A DNA stretch of 64,000 nt from Lentzea cavernae (GCF_014653695.1 NZ_BNAR01000011.1:62001-126000), one strand, 5' to 3'; positions 27,564 to 36,885 are shown, counted from the first letter of the stretch. The notes: generated by a model from the letters alone, not told the origin. A program made the numbers and translations.

Positions 27564-28129
27564 ATCAGCTCCTCGACCCCCACGGTCGTCCGCAGCTTGG
27601 CCAGCGCACGGTGCTGAGCCACCCGCACGGCGCCCGGCGTCGACCCGATCGCCTCAGCCGTCTCCTCCGCCGTCAGACCGACCACGACGCGCAGCAGCAG
27701 GATCTCGCGCTGCTTGTCCGGCAGCAGCCGCAGCAGCTGCCCCAGCCGCACCGAGAGCGAGCCGAGCAGCGCGTTCTCCTCGGGGTCGACCGTCGTGGAC
27801 GGACCGTCCGGAACCTCGGCGACGGGCTCGGAGCGGTTGCGCGCCGACACCCGGTGGGCGTCCGCGACCTTGTGCGCGGCGATTCCGTAGACGAACGCGA
27901 GGAACGGTCTTCCCTGCTCGCGGTAGGTCGGCAGCGCCGTCAGCACGGCGAGGCACACCTCCTGCGCCACGTCGTCAGCCGACGCGTACGCCCGTTCATT
28001 GCGGCCGACGCGCGCACGGCAGTACCGCGCCACGAGCGGTCGCACGGAGGCCAGCAGCCGTTCGACGGCAGGCCGGTCACCCGCAACGGCCTCGTTGACC
28101 AAGGAGGCCAGCAGGTCGGAACTTTCCAT
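27560..28129 (-). CDS. RNA polymerase sigma factor, SigD/ShbA-like (copy 3)
   Basis: A 189-residue group 4 sigma factor with the same blocks as copies 1 and 2: VRPLVARYCRARVG, ADDVAQEVCLAVLTALP, QGRPFLAFVYGIAAHKVADA, LPDKQREILLLRVVVGLTAE and GSTPGAVRVAQHRAL. It is the first gene of a two-gene unit with the methyltransferase. The MESS N-terminus is shared with copy 2, which supports duplication of the whole gene. Confidence 0.91.
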   Translation of the reverse strand: MESSDLLASLVNEAVAGDRPAVERLLASVRPLVARYCRARVGRNERAYASADDVAQEVCLAVLTALPTYREQGRPFLAFVYGIAAHKVADAHRVSARNRSEPVAEVPDGPSTTVDPEENALLGSLSVRLGQLLRLLPDKQREILLLRVVVGLTAEETAEAIGSTPGAVRVAQHRALAKLRTTVGVEELI

Positions 28130-28242
28130 CGCGTTGGTTCCCTACGTCGGCAGCGGAGCCATTATCTGTCGCCGCCGCGTCGTTTGGGACCACTCATCAG
28201 GGTCATAAAAGCTGGGAATGCAACCCGGATGATCGAGTGCGG

Positions 28243-28962
28243 TCAGGGGGTCCGGCGGGCGAGCACGTGCAGCCGGGCGGCGACGTCTCGGAGCGGGGAA
28301 CGCGTTGCGGCGGCCAGTTCCAGCTCGGCGAGTGCGTCGGCGGCACCCGGATTCGCGTCCAGCACCACACCGGGCACGAGATCTGAAACTACACCGTGAC
28401 CTTGCAGGATCTCGACACCCAGACCGGCATCCAGCACGAGCTTTTCGAGTCCGGCGACGTCGAACCGGCGCTGCAACGGGTCGCGCGTGCCCGCGAGCTG
28501 CCCCGCGTCGTCGTCCAGCAGCCTGCGCGCGTCGACGATCCGCCCGGCGATCGCCCGGTGCAGGATCGCCGCGAACCGGTTCGCGACCAGCACCGACACC
28601 GCGCCGCCGGGCGCCACGGCGGCGGCCAGCGAGGCGAGCGCGGCCGGTGCGTCGTCCACGACCTCCAGCAGCCCGTGCGCCAGCACCAGATCGGCTTCGC
28701 CGGCGGGAACACCCAACGCGTCCGTGTCGCCCTGAACAGCGTTGATCGTCACACCGGCCTCGCGCGCACGGGTGTTCAACGTGGCCAACGCGTTCGGTGA
28801 GGGCTCCACGACCGTGACGACGCACCCTGCTGCGGCAAGGGGCACGGCCCAGACGCCGCTGCCGCCTCCCACGTCGAGCACGCGGGGCTGTTCTCCACCC
28901 CTGCGCTCGCGTGCGGCGGCCAATTCGGCGTCGAGCACCCTCTGTACGGCGTCCGGTCGCAT
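28243..28962 (-). CDS. class I SAM-dependent methyltransferase
   Basis: The protein is 239 residues with MRPDAVQRVLDAELAAARER, motif I VLDVGGGSGVWAVPLAAAG, VTVVEPSPNAL, and ADLVLAHGLLEVVDDAPAAL. It is divergent from parA with 33 bases between the starts; each has its own -10-like box and no ribosome site. Similar methyltransferases flank parA-type genes in other actinobacteria. The substrate is unknown. Confidence 0.82.
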   Translation of the reverse strand: MRPDAVQRVLDAELAAARERRGGEQPRVLDVGGGSGVWAVPLAAAGCVVTVVEPSPNALATLNTRAREAGVTINAVQGDTDALGVPAGEADLVLAHGLLEVVDDAPAALASLAAAVAPGGAVSVLVANRFAAILHRAIAGRIVDARRLLDDDAGQLAGTRDPLQRRFDVAGLEKLVLDAGLGVEILQGHGVVSDLVPGVVLDANPGAADALAELELAAATRSPLRDVAARLHVLARRTP

Positions 28963-28969
28963 GTCCAAC

Positions 28970-28975
28970 AGAGTA
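28970..28975 (-). promoter_or_regulatory. putative -10 box, leaderless methyltransferase transcript
   Basis: TACTCT on the coding strand ends 7 bases before the ATG at 28962. No Shine-Dalgarno sequence is present. Confidence 0.45.
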
Positions 28976-28983
28976 GGAGACCC

Positions 28984-28989
28984 TAGAGT
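28984..28989 (+). promoter_or_regulatory. putative -10 box, leaderless parA-like transcript
   Basis: TAGAGT ends 6 bases before the GTG at 28996. It lies back to back with the methyltransferase -10, so both start codons would be transcription starts within one 33-base gap. Confidence 0.45.
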
Positions 28990-28995
28990 AGGTCT

Positions 28996-29841
28996 GTGCA
29001 TACGGTGTCCGTGCTCAGCCTCAAGGGAGGCGTCGGCAAGACGACGGTGGTGCTCGGCCTGGCCTCTGCCGCCCTCCGCCGTGGTGTCCGCACTCTGGTG
29101 ATCGATCTTGATCCGCAGTGCAACGCCACGTCGACGCTGGAGCCCGAGGAGTCCAAGGCGACCATCTACGACGTTCTGCAAGACCCGTCCGAGGAGAACG
29201 TCGAGCAGGCGATCCGCCCCAGCAGGTGGGGCGACGGCATCGACGTGCTGTCCGGGTCCGAGGACGCCGAGCTGCTCAACCACCCCGATCCGAACGAGTC
29301 GCGGCTGCACCGGCTCAAGGACGCGCTGCGCACGTTGCGGGACATGTACGACGAGTTCCCGTACCAGCTCGTCCTGCTCGACTGCCCGCCGTCACTGGGC
29401 CAGCTGACCCGGTCGGCGCTGGTGGCGGCCGACCGCGCGCTGCTGGTCACCGAGCCGACGATGTTCGCGGTGGCGGGCGTGCAGCGTGCGTTCGAGGCGG
29501 TGCAGAACGAGCGGGAGATCAACAACGCCGACCTGCAGCCGCTGGGCGTCGTGGTGAACCGCGTGCGTCCGCGCTCGCACGAGCACCAGTTCCGCATCGA
29601 GGAGCTGCGCGACATCTTCGGGCCGTTGGTGATGCCGGTGGCGTTGCCGGACCGTCTCGCCGTGCAGCAGGCACAGGGCGCATGCATGCCCATCCACGAG
29701 TGGGGTACTCCAGGCGCCCGAGAGGTCGCGCTGGCGTTCAACCTGCTGCTCGCCCGGATCCAGCGCATCTCGCGGAGCCGGCGCCGCGCCGTGCACCACG
29801 ACTTCGACGACGACGAGATCCAGGAAGCGGTGGATGCCTGA
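28996..29841 (+). CDS. ParA/Soj-like ATPase
   Basis: The protein is 281 residues with a deviant Walker A LKGGVGKTTVVLGLA at residues 9-23, VLVIDLDPQ-type strand (TLVIDLDPQCNATSTL), and LVLLDCPPSLGQLTRSAL as Walker B. It is not next to a parB gene or to the replication origin genes, so it is probably a second ParA-like protein (compare Rv3213c of M. tuberculosis) rather than the chromosome partition ATPase. The C-terminus overlaps the nei start by 8 bases, indicating co-translation. Confidence 0.88.
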   Translation: MHTVSVLSLKGGVGKTTVVLGLASAALRRGVRTLVIDLDPQCNATSTLEPEESKATIYDVLQDPSEENVEQAIRPSRWGDGIDVLSGSEDAELLNHPDPNESRLHRLKDALRTLRDMYDEFPYQLVLLDCPPSLGQLTRSALVAADRALLVTEPTMFAVAGVQRAFEAVQNEREINNADLQPLGVVVNRVRPRSHEHQFRIEELRDIFGPLVMPVALPDRLAVQQAQGACMPIHEWGTPGAREVALAFNLLLARIQRISRSRRRAVHHDFDDDEIQEAVDA

Positions 29842-30595
29842 AGGGGACACGGTCTTCCTGGCCGGTCATCGCATGAACGACGCGCTGGCCGGGAAGACCC
29901 TGCTGCGGGGAGAGCTGCGGCACCCCCGGCTGGCCGCGGTGGACCTGACCGGCCTGGACGTGCTCGGCGTGCGCACGTACGGCAAGCACATGTTCACGCA
30001 CTTCTCCGACGGCAACAGCCTGCGCAGCCACTTCCGGATGGACGGCTCGTGGCACCTCTACCGGCCCGGTGAGCGCTGGCGCCGCCCCGCGCACCAGGCC
30101 CGCGCCGTGTTCGAGGTGGACGACCGGCAGGCCATCGGATTCGCGCTGCACGACATGGAGTTCGTGCCGACCTCCGAGGAAGATCGATTGATCTCGCACC
30201 TCGGACCTGATCTTCTCGCACCCGACTTCGACGCCGCTGAGGCCGTTCGGCGGTTGACCGCCGACACTTCGCGACCCGTCGGCCTCGCATTGTTGGATCA
30301 AAGGATCATGGCCGGCGTCGGCAATCTCTACCGCGCGGAAGTGTGTTTCCTGTTGCGCGTTCTACCGACCGCCCCCGTGTCCGCCGTGGACCCCTCACGT
30401 GCGGTTGCGTTGTCACGCAAGCTGTTGCAGGCGAACCAGTGGCGGCCGGAACAGAGCACCACCGGCGACCTGCGCGTGCAGCACTACGTTTTCGAACGGA
30501 CCGGCAAACCCTGTTTGCGGTGCCGCACAAGAGTCCGATCGGACGAGATCGACGGCAGATTTGTGTACTTCTGCCCAAAATGCCAATCCGGTTGA
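29834..30595 (+). CDS. nei: DNA glycosylase/AP lyase, Nei (endonuclease VIII) family
   Basis: The enzyme removes oxidised pyrimidines and cuts the abasic site. The protein is 253 residues, with the catalytic N-terminal MPEGDT (Pro2, Glu3 after Met removal), the helix-two-turn-helix segment IMAGVGNLYRAEVCFLL, and a C-terminal zinc finger of the CxxC-x16-CxxC type (CLRC ... CPKC, about 230-252). It overlaps parA-like at the start. The P450 gene begins 32 bases after the stop. Confidence 0.93.
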   Translation: MPEGDTVFLAGHRMNDALAGKTLLRGELRHPRLAAVDLTGLDVLGVRTYGKHMFTHFSDGNSLRSHFRMDGSWHLYRPGERWRRPAHQARAVFEVDDRQAIGFALHDMEFVPTSEEDRLISHLGPDLLAPDFDAAEAVRRLTADTSRPVGLALLDQRIMAGVGNLYRAEVCFLLRVLPTAPVSAVDPSRAVALSRKLLQANQWRPEQSTTGDLRVQHYVFERTGKPCLRCRTRVRSDEIDGRFVYFCPKCQSG

Positions 30596-30627
30596 ACCGA
30601 GACGCCTCCGGGGCCGTGTGCCCCAAT

Positions 30628-31866
30628 ATGGCGGTAAATCTGGATGCGTTGCGCCCCGGCTTCACCGACGACCCGTACGCCGTGCTGAAGAGCCTGCGCG
30701 ACGCAGGCCCCGTGCACCGGGTCGAGACCTTCGGCGTGCCGATGTGGCTCGTGACCCGCTACCCCGACGTGCGCGCCGCGCTGGACAACCCGCTGCTGTC
30801 CTCCCACGGCTCAGCGCTCGCCGAACCCCTGCGCGGCCATCCGCACTTCGCGTCCTGGTGGTTCGGCGACCTGTCCGACCACATGATGAACAGCGACGAG
30901 CCCGACCACACGCGCCTGCGCCGCGCGGTGTCGAGCCAGCTCACGCCCCGCCGCATCGCCGGGCTGCGTCCCCGCATCGAGCAGGTGGCCGCCCAGCTGA
31001 CCGGCTCCTTCGCCGACTCCGGGCGCTGCGACCTGATCGCGGACTTCGCGGCCCCGCTGCCCATCACCGTGATCATGGAACTGCTCGGCGTCCCCACCGT
31101 CGACCAGGAGAACTTCCGCTACTGGGCGGACGTGGTCACCGGCCTGGCGGACGGCGACGCGTCCTCGGCCCGCGAGGAGACCTCCGGCTACCTGCGCGAC
31201 CTCGTGACGCACAAGCGCACGTCCGGCGACGACGACCTGATCGGCGGCCTGGCCCGCTCCTCCGGTGAGGCCGCCCTGTCCGACACCGAACTGGCCTCAC
31301 TCGCCTTCCTGCTGCTCGTGGCGGGCTACACGACCGCCGTGGACCTGGTGGGCAACGGCGCGCTGGCGCTGCTGCGCCACCCCGAGCAACTCGAACTGCT
31401 GCAGCGCTCGTCGTCCCTGCTCCCCGGCGCGATCGAGGAGTTCCTGCGGTTCGACGGCCCGACCTCGCACCTGCTGCGCTTCGCCACGCAGCCGCTGACG
31501 ATCGGCGGCGTGCAGATCCCGGCGGGCGACGTCGTGCTGCTGTCACTCGCCTCGGCCGAACACGACCCGAACCGCTACCCGCGTGCCGACCAGCTCAACA
31601 TCGAACGGGCCGACCGGCAGCACCTGGCCTTCGGGCACGGCGTCCACTTCTGCCTGGGCGCGCCGCTGGCCCGGCTGGTGGGCGAGATCGCGTTCCGGAC
31701 GCTGCTGGGGCGCTGCGCCGGGCTGGCCCTGGACACCTCGCAGCCGCTCGGGTGGAGGGTGTCGCTGGGCAGCAGGGGGTTGCGGGCGTTGCCGGTGACG
31801 TTCCTGGCGAAGCCCGCGATGCCGTTGGACGAGCAGGCGACGATCAAGGTGCCGAAGCCGATGTAG
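30628..31866 (+). CDS. cytochrome P450
   Basis: This heme monooxygenase is 412 residues from the ATG at 30628. The I-helix oxygen motif is AGYTTAVD, the K-helix ExxR is EEFLRF, and the heme-binding loop is FGHGVHFCLGAPLAR, with Cys as the iron ligand. An upstream in-frame ATG at 30580 lies inside nei and would add 16 residues that do not look like a P450 start. No ferredoxin gene or biosynthetic cluster is adjacent. Its 3' end overlaps the convergent hypothetical gene by 23 bases. The substrate is unknown. Confidence 0.93.
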   Translation: MAVNLDALRPGFTDDPYAVLKSLRDAGPVHRVETFGVPMWLVTRYPDVRAALDNPLLSSHGSALAEPLRGHPHFASWWFGDLSDHMMNSDEPDHTRLRRAVSSQLTPRRIAGLRPRIEQVAAQLTGSFADSGRCDLIADFAAPLPITVIMELLGVPTVDQENFRYWADVVTGLADGDASSAREETSGYLRDLVTHKRTSGDDDLIGGLARSSGEAALSDTELASLAFLLLVAGYTTAVDLVGNGALALLRHPEQLELLQRSSSLLPGAIEEFLRFDGPTSHLLRFATQPLTIGGVQIPAGDVVLLSLASAEHDPNRYPRADQLNIERADRQHLAFGHGVHFCLGAPLARLVGEIAFRTLLGRCAGLALDTSQPLGWRVSLGSRGLRALPVTFLAKPAMPLDEQATIKVPKPM

Positions 31867-32287
31867 CGCGCAGCCTCTCCAGTTCCCGGCCTGCCTCGTC
31901 GAGGTTGCCCGCCCGGAAGAGCCGCAGGAAGTGGTGGCCGCGTCCGGACGGCATCGGCAGCAGCGCCTGGAAGCTCCGCCACAGCTCTGCCGCCGTCGAC
32001 TGCTGCCCCGCCGTCAGTTCGACGTGCAGGTCGAAGATCCCGCACGCGTCCAGTTCCGCGGCCCAGCCGTCGATCTCGTCCGCCTCCGGCTCGTCGGCCC
32101 AGGCCGACCTGGGCTCGAGGCGACCCACGACGTTCTCGACCGAGTTGCCCACCGCCACGCTGACGGCGAGCGCCACGTCGTAGTACGGCCTGTCTGGCCG
32201 CCACAGCGCGATGAACGCCTCTCGAGCGGTCGCTCCGCCTTCGAGCAGAGCGCGCGCCTCGTCCGTGAGATCTCCCATGCGTCCCAT
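31844..32287 (-). CDS. hypothetical protein
   Basis: The protein is 147 residues, acidic, predicted mostly helical, with no signal peptide or membrane helix. Segments such as ALWRPDRPYYDVALAVSVAV and HHFLRLFRAGNLDEAGRELE look like a folded cytoplasmic protein with codon bias of the region. Two ATG starts are possible (32287 and 32278); neither has a good ribosome site. I do not recognise the family. Confidence 0.6.
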   Translation of the reverse strand: MGRMGDLTDEARALLEGGATAREAFIALWRPDRPYYDVALAVSVAVGNSVENVVGRLEPRSAWADEPEADEIDGWAAELDACGIFDLHVELTAGQQSTAAELWRSFQALLPMPSGRGHHFLRLFRAGNLDEAGRELERLRATSASAP

Positions 32288-32364
32288 GATGCCCGGCGGC
32301 GTGACAGCGCAGCCTGACCCGAGGGGTTCGCAGCCACCCTGAGCTGGCGTTATAGGGTGGGTGC

Positions 32365-33342
32365 GTGGTGTACAAGCAGGTGGTGCGCAGGGCGTTGTTC
32401 GGAATGCACGGCGGCGACGCGGAGCGGGTCCACGAGACCACGCTGAACGCCATGGCCCGGCTGAGCCCGGTGGCGAGGTTCGCCCGCGGGCAGGACAACC
32501 CGCGCACCGTCTTCGGTGTCCGCTTCCCGAACCCGGTGGGGCTCGCGGCGGGCCTCGACAAGGACGGGCGGGCGCTGCCGGCGTGGGCCGCGCTCGGGTT
32601 CGGGTTCGTCGAGGTCGGCACGGTCACGTGGCACGCGCAGCCGGGCAACCCGAAGCCGCGCCTGTTCCGCCTGCGCGAGGACGAGGCGATCATCAACCGG
32701 ATGGGCTTCAACAACGCGGGTGCGCAAGCGCTTGCCGCGAAGCTCGGCAAGATCCGGCTCAAGGCGCCGCTGGGCATCAGCCTCGGCAAGTCCAAGGTGA
32801 CGCCGGTCGAGGACGCCGTGCAGGACTACCTGAACTCGCTGAACGCGCTGCAGGACCACGGCGACTACTACGCGATCAACGTGAGCTCGCCGAACACGCC
32901 CGGTCTGCGCAGCCTGCAGGACAAGGGCGCGCTCACCGAGCTCGTCGCGACGCTCACCAGGGCCACCGACAAGCCGATGCTGGTCAAGATCGCGCCGGAC
33001 CTCACCGAGGACGCCATCGCCGAGGTCATCCAGGTGTGCGTCGACAACGGCATCAAGGGCCTCATCGCCACGAACACCACCCTCAGCCGTGAGGGGCTCA
33101 CGAGCGCTCACGCGTCGGAGACCGGCGGGCTGAGCGGCAAGCCGCTGACCCGGCGGGCGAACGACGTGGTCCGGTTCATCACGAAGAACAGCGACCTGCC
33201 GGTCATCGGTGTCGGCGGCATCGCGTCCGCCGACGACGCCCAGCGCATGATCGATGCCGGCGCGAGCCTCGTGCAGATCTACACCGGGTTCATCTACGAG
33301 GGTCCCGGGCTGGTGTCGAGGATCAACAAGGCGCTGAGGTAG
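32365..33342 (+). CDS. pyrD: dihydroorotate dehydrogenase (quinone), class 2
   Basis: PyrD oxidises dihydroorotate to orotate in pyrimidine synthesis, passing electrons to quinone at the membrane. The protein is 325 residues. The N-terminal helices ([20 protein letters not shown]) form the membrane-binding quinone site, followed by FMN-binding [13 protein letters not shown], the catalytic-loop region [12 protein letters not shown] (Ser as base in class 2), and [14 protein letters not shown]. Start is one of two adjacent GTG codons; TATAGG lies 8 bases upstream and no ribosome site is seen, so the mRNA may be leaderless. A hairpin follows. Confidence 0.95.
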   Translation: MVYKQVVRRALFGMHGGDAERVHETTLNAMARLSPVARFARGQDNPRTVFGVRFPNPVGLAAGLDKDGRALPAWAALGFGFVEVGTVTWHAQPGNPKPRLFRLREDEAIINRMGFNNAGAQALAAKLGKIRLKAPLGISLGKSKVTPVEDAVQDYLNSLNALQDHGDYYAINVSSPNTPGLRSLQDKGALTELVATLTRATDKPMLVKIAPDLTEDAIAEVIQVCVDNGIKGLIATNTTLSREGLTSAHASETGGLSGKPLTRRANDVVRFITKNSDLPVIGVGGIASADDAQRMIDAGASLVQIYTGFIYEGPGLVSRINKALR

Positions 33343-33362
33343 GCACCGTCCACAGCGGACTT

Positions 33363-33392
33363 CCTCCACTTCGGACCGGTCCGGAGTGGAGG
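33363..33392. terminator. hairpin between pyrD and the uracil permease gene
   Basis: CCTCCACT and AGTGGAGG flank the palindrome CGGACCGGTCCG with one T-G pair, giving a near-perfect long stem. It lies between convergent genes and can end both transcripts. Confidence 0.75.
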
Positions 33393-33397
33393 AGCGG

Positions 33398-34651
33398 CTA
33401 GTTGTGCCGTGCGGCCCTGAGCCAGCGCATCACGGGGTGCAGGAACACGACGAGCAGCGAGCCCCACACCATGCCGCCCATCTCGAGGTCGCCGATCTCG
33501 ATGGTCAGGTCGCCGACACCGGCCACGAGCGCGGCGCCGCCGACCATCGCGTTGACCGGGTTCGCCAGGTCGACGCCGCGGTCCATCCAGATCCGCACGC
33601 CGATCAGCACGATCAGGCCGTAGAGCACGAGCGTGCAGCCGCCGAGCACGCCCGGCGGGATGGTGCCGAACAGCGCGATGGCCTTCGGGGAGAACGCGAG
33701 CGCCGCGGCGAACACGCCCGCGAACGCGAACGCCGCCGTCGTCTGGACGCGGGTCACGGCCATCACGCCGATGTTCTCGGAGTACGTCGTGGTGCCGGCG
33801 CCGCCGCCCAGGCCGGACAGCGCCGTCGACAGGCCGTTGGCGATGATCGCGTCGCCCGCGCTGCCGTCGAGGTTGCGGCCGGTCAGCGCCGCGACCGCCT
33901 TCACGTGCCCGACGACCTCGGCCACCAGGACGATCACCACGGGCAGCATCAGCAGCACGACGGACGGCCTCAGCTCCGGCTGGTACAGCTTCGGCAGGCC
34001 CACCCAGGCCGCGTCGCGCAGCGCGGTGATCCGCTCGGACGACACGGCGCCGAACGCCAGCCCGCCCATCCAGATCGCCACGAAGCCGATCAGGATCGAG
34101 AACCGGAACACCAGGCCGCGGCCGAGCACGCCGGCCAGCAGGATCACCACGGTCGTCAGTGCGGCCATTAGGGGCTGCTCGCCGAAGTTCGTGGTGGCCT
34201 GGTGCGAGAGGTTCAGGCCGATGATGATCACGACGGCACCGGTGACGACCGGCGGCATGACCGACTCCAGCAGGCGCACGCCGAGCGCCTTGACCGCGAT
34301 GCCGACGACGATCACCAGCAGGCCCGCGGCGACGACACCGCCGAGCTGGGCCGCGATGCCCTGCTCGCGCGCGGCCACCAGGGGCGCGACGAAGGCGAAG
34401 GACGAGCCGAGGTAGCTCGGGACGCGGTTCTTCGTGATCACCAGGAACAGCAGCGTGCCCAGGCCGGAGAACAGCAGGGTGGTGGCGACGGGAAGGCCGG
34501 TGGCGGTGGGAACGATCACCGTCGCGCCGAACATGGCGACGAGGTGCTGCACTCCGAACCCGATGGTGAGCGGCCAGCTCACCCGTTCCTGGGGCGCGAC
34601 GGTTTCACTGTCGGTGATCCGACCGTCCCCGTGCACGGTCCACAACGCCAA
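33398..34651 (-). CDS. NCS2 family uracil/xanthine permease
   Basis: This proton-linked nucleobase importer has 417 residues and about 12-14 membrane helices. Family motifs are GFGVQHLVAMFGATVIVP in helix 1, SYLGSSFAFVAPL, the QH and GGxGTTTYSEN-type loop (GLGGGAGTTTYSENIG), and a C-terminal LEMGGMVWGSLL. I chose the TTG at 34651 (ALWTVHGDGR) because GGGAGG lies 7 bases upstream and homologues start with a similar WTVHGDG segment; an ATG at 34711 is also in frame. It faces pyrD, and both serve pyrimidine supply. Confidence 0.9.
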   Translation of the reverse strand: MALWTVHGDGRITDSETVAPQERVSWPLTIGFGVQHLVAMFGATVIVPTATGLPVATTLLFSGLGTLLFLVITKNRVPSYLGSSFAFVAPLVAAREQGIAAQLGGVVAAGLLVIVVGIAVKALGVRLLESVMPPVVTGAVVIIIGLNLSHQATTNFGEQPLMAALTTVVILLAGVLGRGLVFRFSILIGFVAIWMGGLAFGAVSSERITALRDAAWVGLPKLYQPELRPSVVLLMLPVVIVLVAEVVGHVKAVAALTGRNLDGSAGDAIIANGLSTALSGLGGGAGTTTYSENIGVMAVTRVQTTAAFAFAGVFAAALAFSPKAIALFGTIPPGVLGGCTLVLYGLIVLIGVRIWMDRGVDLANPVNAMVGGAALVAGVGDLTIEIGDLEMGGMVWGSLLVVFLHPVMRWLRAARHN

Positions 34652-34818
34652 CGCACTGCCTCCCGGCAATTCAGCCGGACTTCCCGCAGACCGGCCCCGA
34701 GATCCTGCCACGCCATGTAGCGGCTACGGCTAGATAACAGTCCGATAATCACACGATTGCAGCAAAGATCTCCAGAGAGACTCGCCGAATAGCGGCACGC
34801 GATTACTCAGAGTTACAT

Positions 34819-35646
34819 TCAGTACGCTGAATAGCCTGAGACATCGCGCATCGCGGACGCCAAACCGGCCATGTGGTCGGTCGCGTCGTCCAGGACCTCG
34901 CCCGGGTTCTGGAACTGCGTGCTCGCCGCCAGGGCCTTGCCGGCCTCGGCCACCAACGCACAGTAGCGGTCCACGCCGTCCGCCAGTTGACCCCTGAGCA
35001 CCCGGACGCCCTCGACCAACGACCCGCGCTCCAGGTGCGGCGCGTTGTCCCGGGCGCGTTCGACGGCCTGCAGCTGCGCCGACACGGCCCTGATGGCCAG
35101 AGCGGCCTCCTGGGCGGTCTGCCGGGCGTGCTGGACGGACTCGGTGGGCATCGACGTGAGCGCGGGCGAGTCGAGCTGCACGAGCAGCTGGGCCATCGCG
35201 TCCTCGGCGCTGTGGAGCTTCTCCATCGGGACGCGCGCGGACGAGATGTGCGCGGGCAACGGCGGCCGGGGCGGCGGTGGCGGCGACAACGCGAGCCGCT
35301 GCCGGGCGACGCCCAGTTCCTTCAGCTTGAACCCGCTGCGCACGGCGAGGACGGCGGGCACGGCCGCGCCGATCGAGCCGGTGACGGCGGCCCACGTGCC
35401 GAGCACGTCGGTGAAGCCCAGCACGGCGAGCGTGCCGAGCATCGAGATGACGATCAGCCAGAACGTCAGCACGGCGTTGGTGCGCTTGCGCTTGCGTTCG
35501 AGCTTCGCGACCGGGTCGTTCCACTTCTGCATGCGGTAGCGCGCCTGCTCGGCCAGCGGGTGGCCCTGGAGCGACGCACCCAACTCGTTGACGACCTTGC
35601 GGACGATCTCGTTGTTGGGACGGTTTCTCCAGGGCTCCATGATCAC
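34819..35646 (-). CDS. pspM: phage shock envelope stress protein PspM
   Basis: In actinobacteria PspM is the small integral membrane partner of PspA. The protein is 275 residues: a basic N-terminus, two adjacent membrane helices (about 58-75 and 80-98), a proline run (SPPPPPRPPLP), and a long helical cytoplasmic domain. It lies 28 bases after pspA, in the order clgR-pspA-pspM known from M. tuberculosis. AGGAGG precedes the GTG start; an ATG two codons later is possible. No pspN is present downstream. Confidence 0.85.
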   Translation of the reverse strand: MIMEPWRNRPNNEIVRKVVNELGASLQGHPLAEQARYRMQKWNDPVAKLERKRKRTNAVLTFWLIVISMLGTLAVLGFTDVLGTWAAVTGSIGAAVPAVLAVRSGFKLKELGVARQRLALSPPPPPRPPLPAHISSARVPMEKLHSAEDAMAQLLVQLDSPALTSMPTESVQHARQTAQEAALAIRAVSAQLQAVERARDNAPHLERGSLVEGVRVLRGQLADGVDRYCALVAEAGKALAASTQFQNPGEVLDDATDHMAGLASAMRDVSGYSAY

Positions 35647-35674
35647 CTGCTGACTCCTCCTGCCCCGCTGCCCG

Positions 35675-36526
35675 TCAGTTCTGGGCGGGCGGGACCTGCT
35701 GCTGCGTGGTCTTCTGCTCTGACTGGACGCGCTGCGCGATCTCGGCCTGGATCTGCGCGGCCGCGCTGTTGCCCGCCGTGACCTGCTGCGGCGTGCTCGC
35801 CTGACCGCCGTGCATGGACGCGCGGATCTGCTCGAGACGCGACGAACCGGCCAGCTGGGTGGTCGAGGCCTGCACCTCGAGCATCCGGCCCTGCACCGAG
35901 TTCTGGGCGAGCTCGGCGGACCCCAGCGCGGTCGAGTAGCGCTTCTCGATCTTGTCGCGGACCTCTTCGAGCGACGGCACGTTGCCGGGCGCCGCGAGCT
36001 CGCTCATCTGGTTCAGCGACGCGGAGACCTGCTCCTGCATCTTGGCCTGCTCCAGCTGGCTGAGGAGCTTGGTGCGCTCGGACAGCTTCTGCTGCAGCAT
36101 CATCGAGTTGCGCTCGACGGCCTGCTTCGCCTGCGCGGCGGCCCCCAGCGACTGGTCGTGCAGCGTCTTCAGGTCCTCGATGCCCTGCTCGGCGGTGACG
36201 AGCTGAGTGGCGAAGCCCTGAGCGGCGTTCTCGAACTGCGTCGCCTTCTGCTCGTCGCCCTTCGAGCGCGCCTCGTCGGCGAGCACGAGGGCCTGACGGG
36301 CGGAGGCCTGCAGCTTCTCGACGTCGCCGAGCTGGCGGTTCAGCTTCATCTCCAGCTGCCGCTGGTTGCCGATGACGGCTGCCGCCTGCTGGGAGAGCGC
36401 CTGGTGCTGACGCTGCGCCTCCTCGATGGCCTGCTGGATCTGCACCTTCGGGTCAGCGTGCTCGTCGATCTTCGACGAGAACGACGCCATCAGGTACTTC
36501 CAGAACTTCACGAACGGACTGGCCAT
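35675..36526 (-). CDS. pspA: phage shock protein A (PspA/IM30 family)
   Basis: PspA forms ESCRT-III-like oligomers that stabilise the cytoplasmic membrane under stress. The protein is 283 residues, almost fully helical coiled coil, starting [20 protein letters not shown] with the amphipathic helix, then [20 protein letters not shown]. The last 60 residues are Gln/Ala/Ser-rich and probably disordered. In M. tuberculosis this gene is controlled by ClgR and SigE; here clgR lies just upstream on the same strand with a hairpin between. Confidence 0.94.
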   Translation of the reverse strand: MASPFVKFWKYLMASFSSKIDEHADPKVQIQQAIEEAQRQHQALSQQAAAVIGNQRQLEMKLNRQLGDVEKLQASARQALVLADEARSKGDEQKATQFENAAQGFATQLVTAEQGIEDLKTLHDQSLGAAAQAKQAVERNSMMLQQKLSERTKLLSQLEQAKMQEQVSASLNQMSELAAPGNVPSLEEVRDKIEKRYSTALGSAELAQNSVQGRMLEVQASTTQLAGSSRLEQIRASMHGGQASTPQQVTAGNSAAAQIQAEIAQRVQSEQKTTQQQVPPAQN

Positions 36527-36885
36527 CTCCTACGCCTGCCTTCTCGGTGCCGGTGTTGGATCCATCGTCTCAATTGTGCGTCGGCGTATCCACCGACACG
36601 GGGAGATATCCGGGAACACCCTGACCCACCCCGGGACTTAGGAGTACACGCCTGACGACGTGCCAATCCTGCCCGCACCCGCGCCCGCAGACGCGGTGAC
36701 CCAGCGTGCTGATGCCAAGCCGTTGCCTGCCGTTCAGCGCGCTGCGTCCGTTGTGAGTTGAACGTACGGAGCGCCGAACTTGTTGCAGACCGTCACGTGG
36801 CGGCGGCCACAGTCGATGACATGTCACCCGAATGCAGGCGGCCCCGCTCGCCGGAGGGCGTGCGGGGCCGGTGGATGACATGGGA
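36527..36885. other. pspA-clgR intergenic region
   Basis: About 360 bases without a convincing gene. It contains the hairpin after clgR (36840-36869) and presumably the pspA promoter. I could not identify a certain -35/-10 pair or a ClgR box by eye. Confidence 0.6.
36840..36869 (-). terminator. hairpin after clgR
   Basis: GGCCCCGC/GCGGGGCC forms an 8-bp stem, continued past a T-T mismatch by CGCC/GGCG with a GGAG loop. It begins 16 bases after the clgR stop. Confidence 0.7.
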
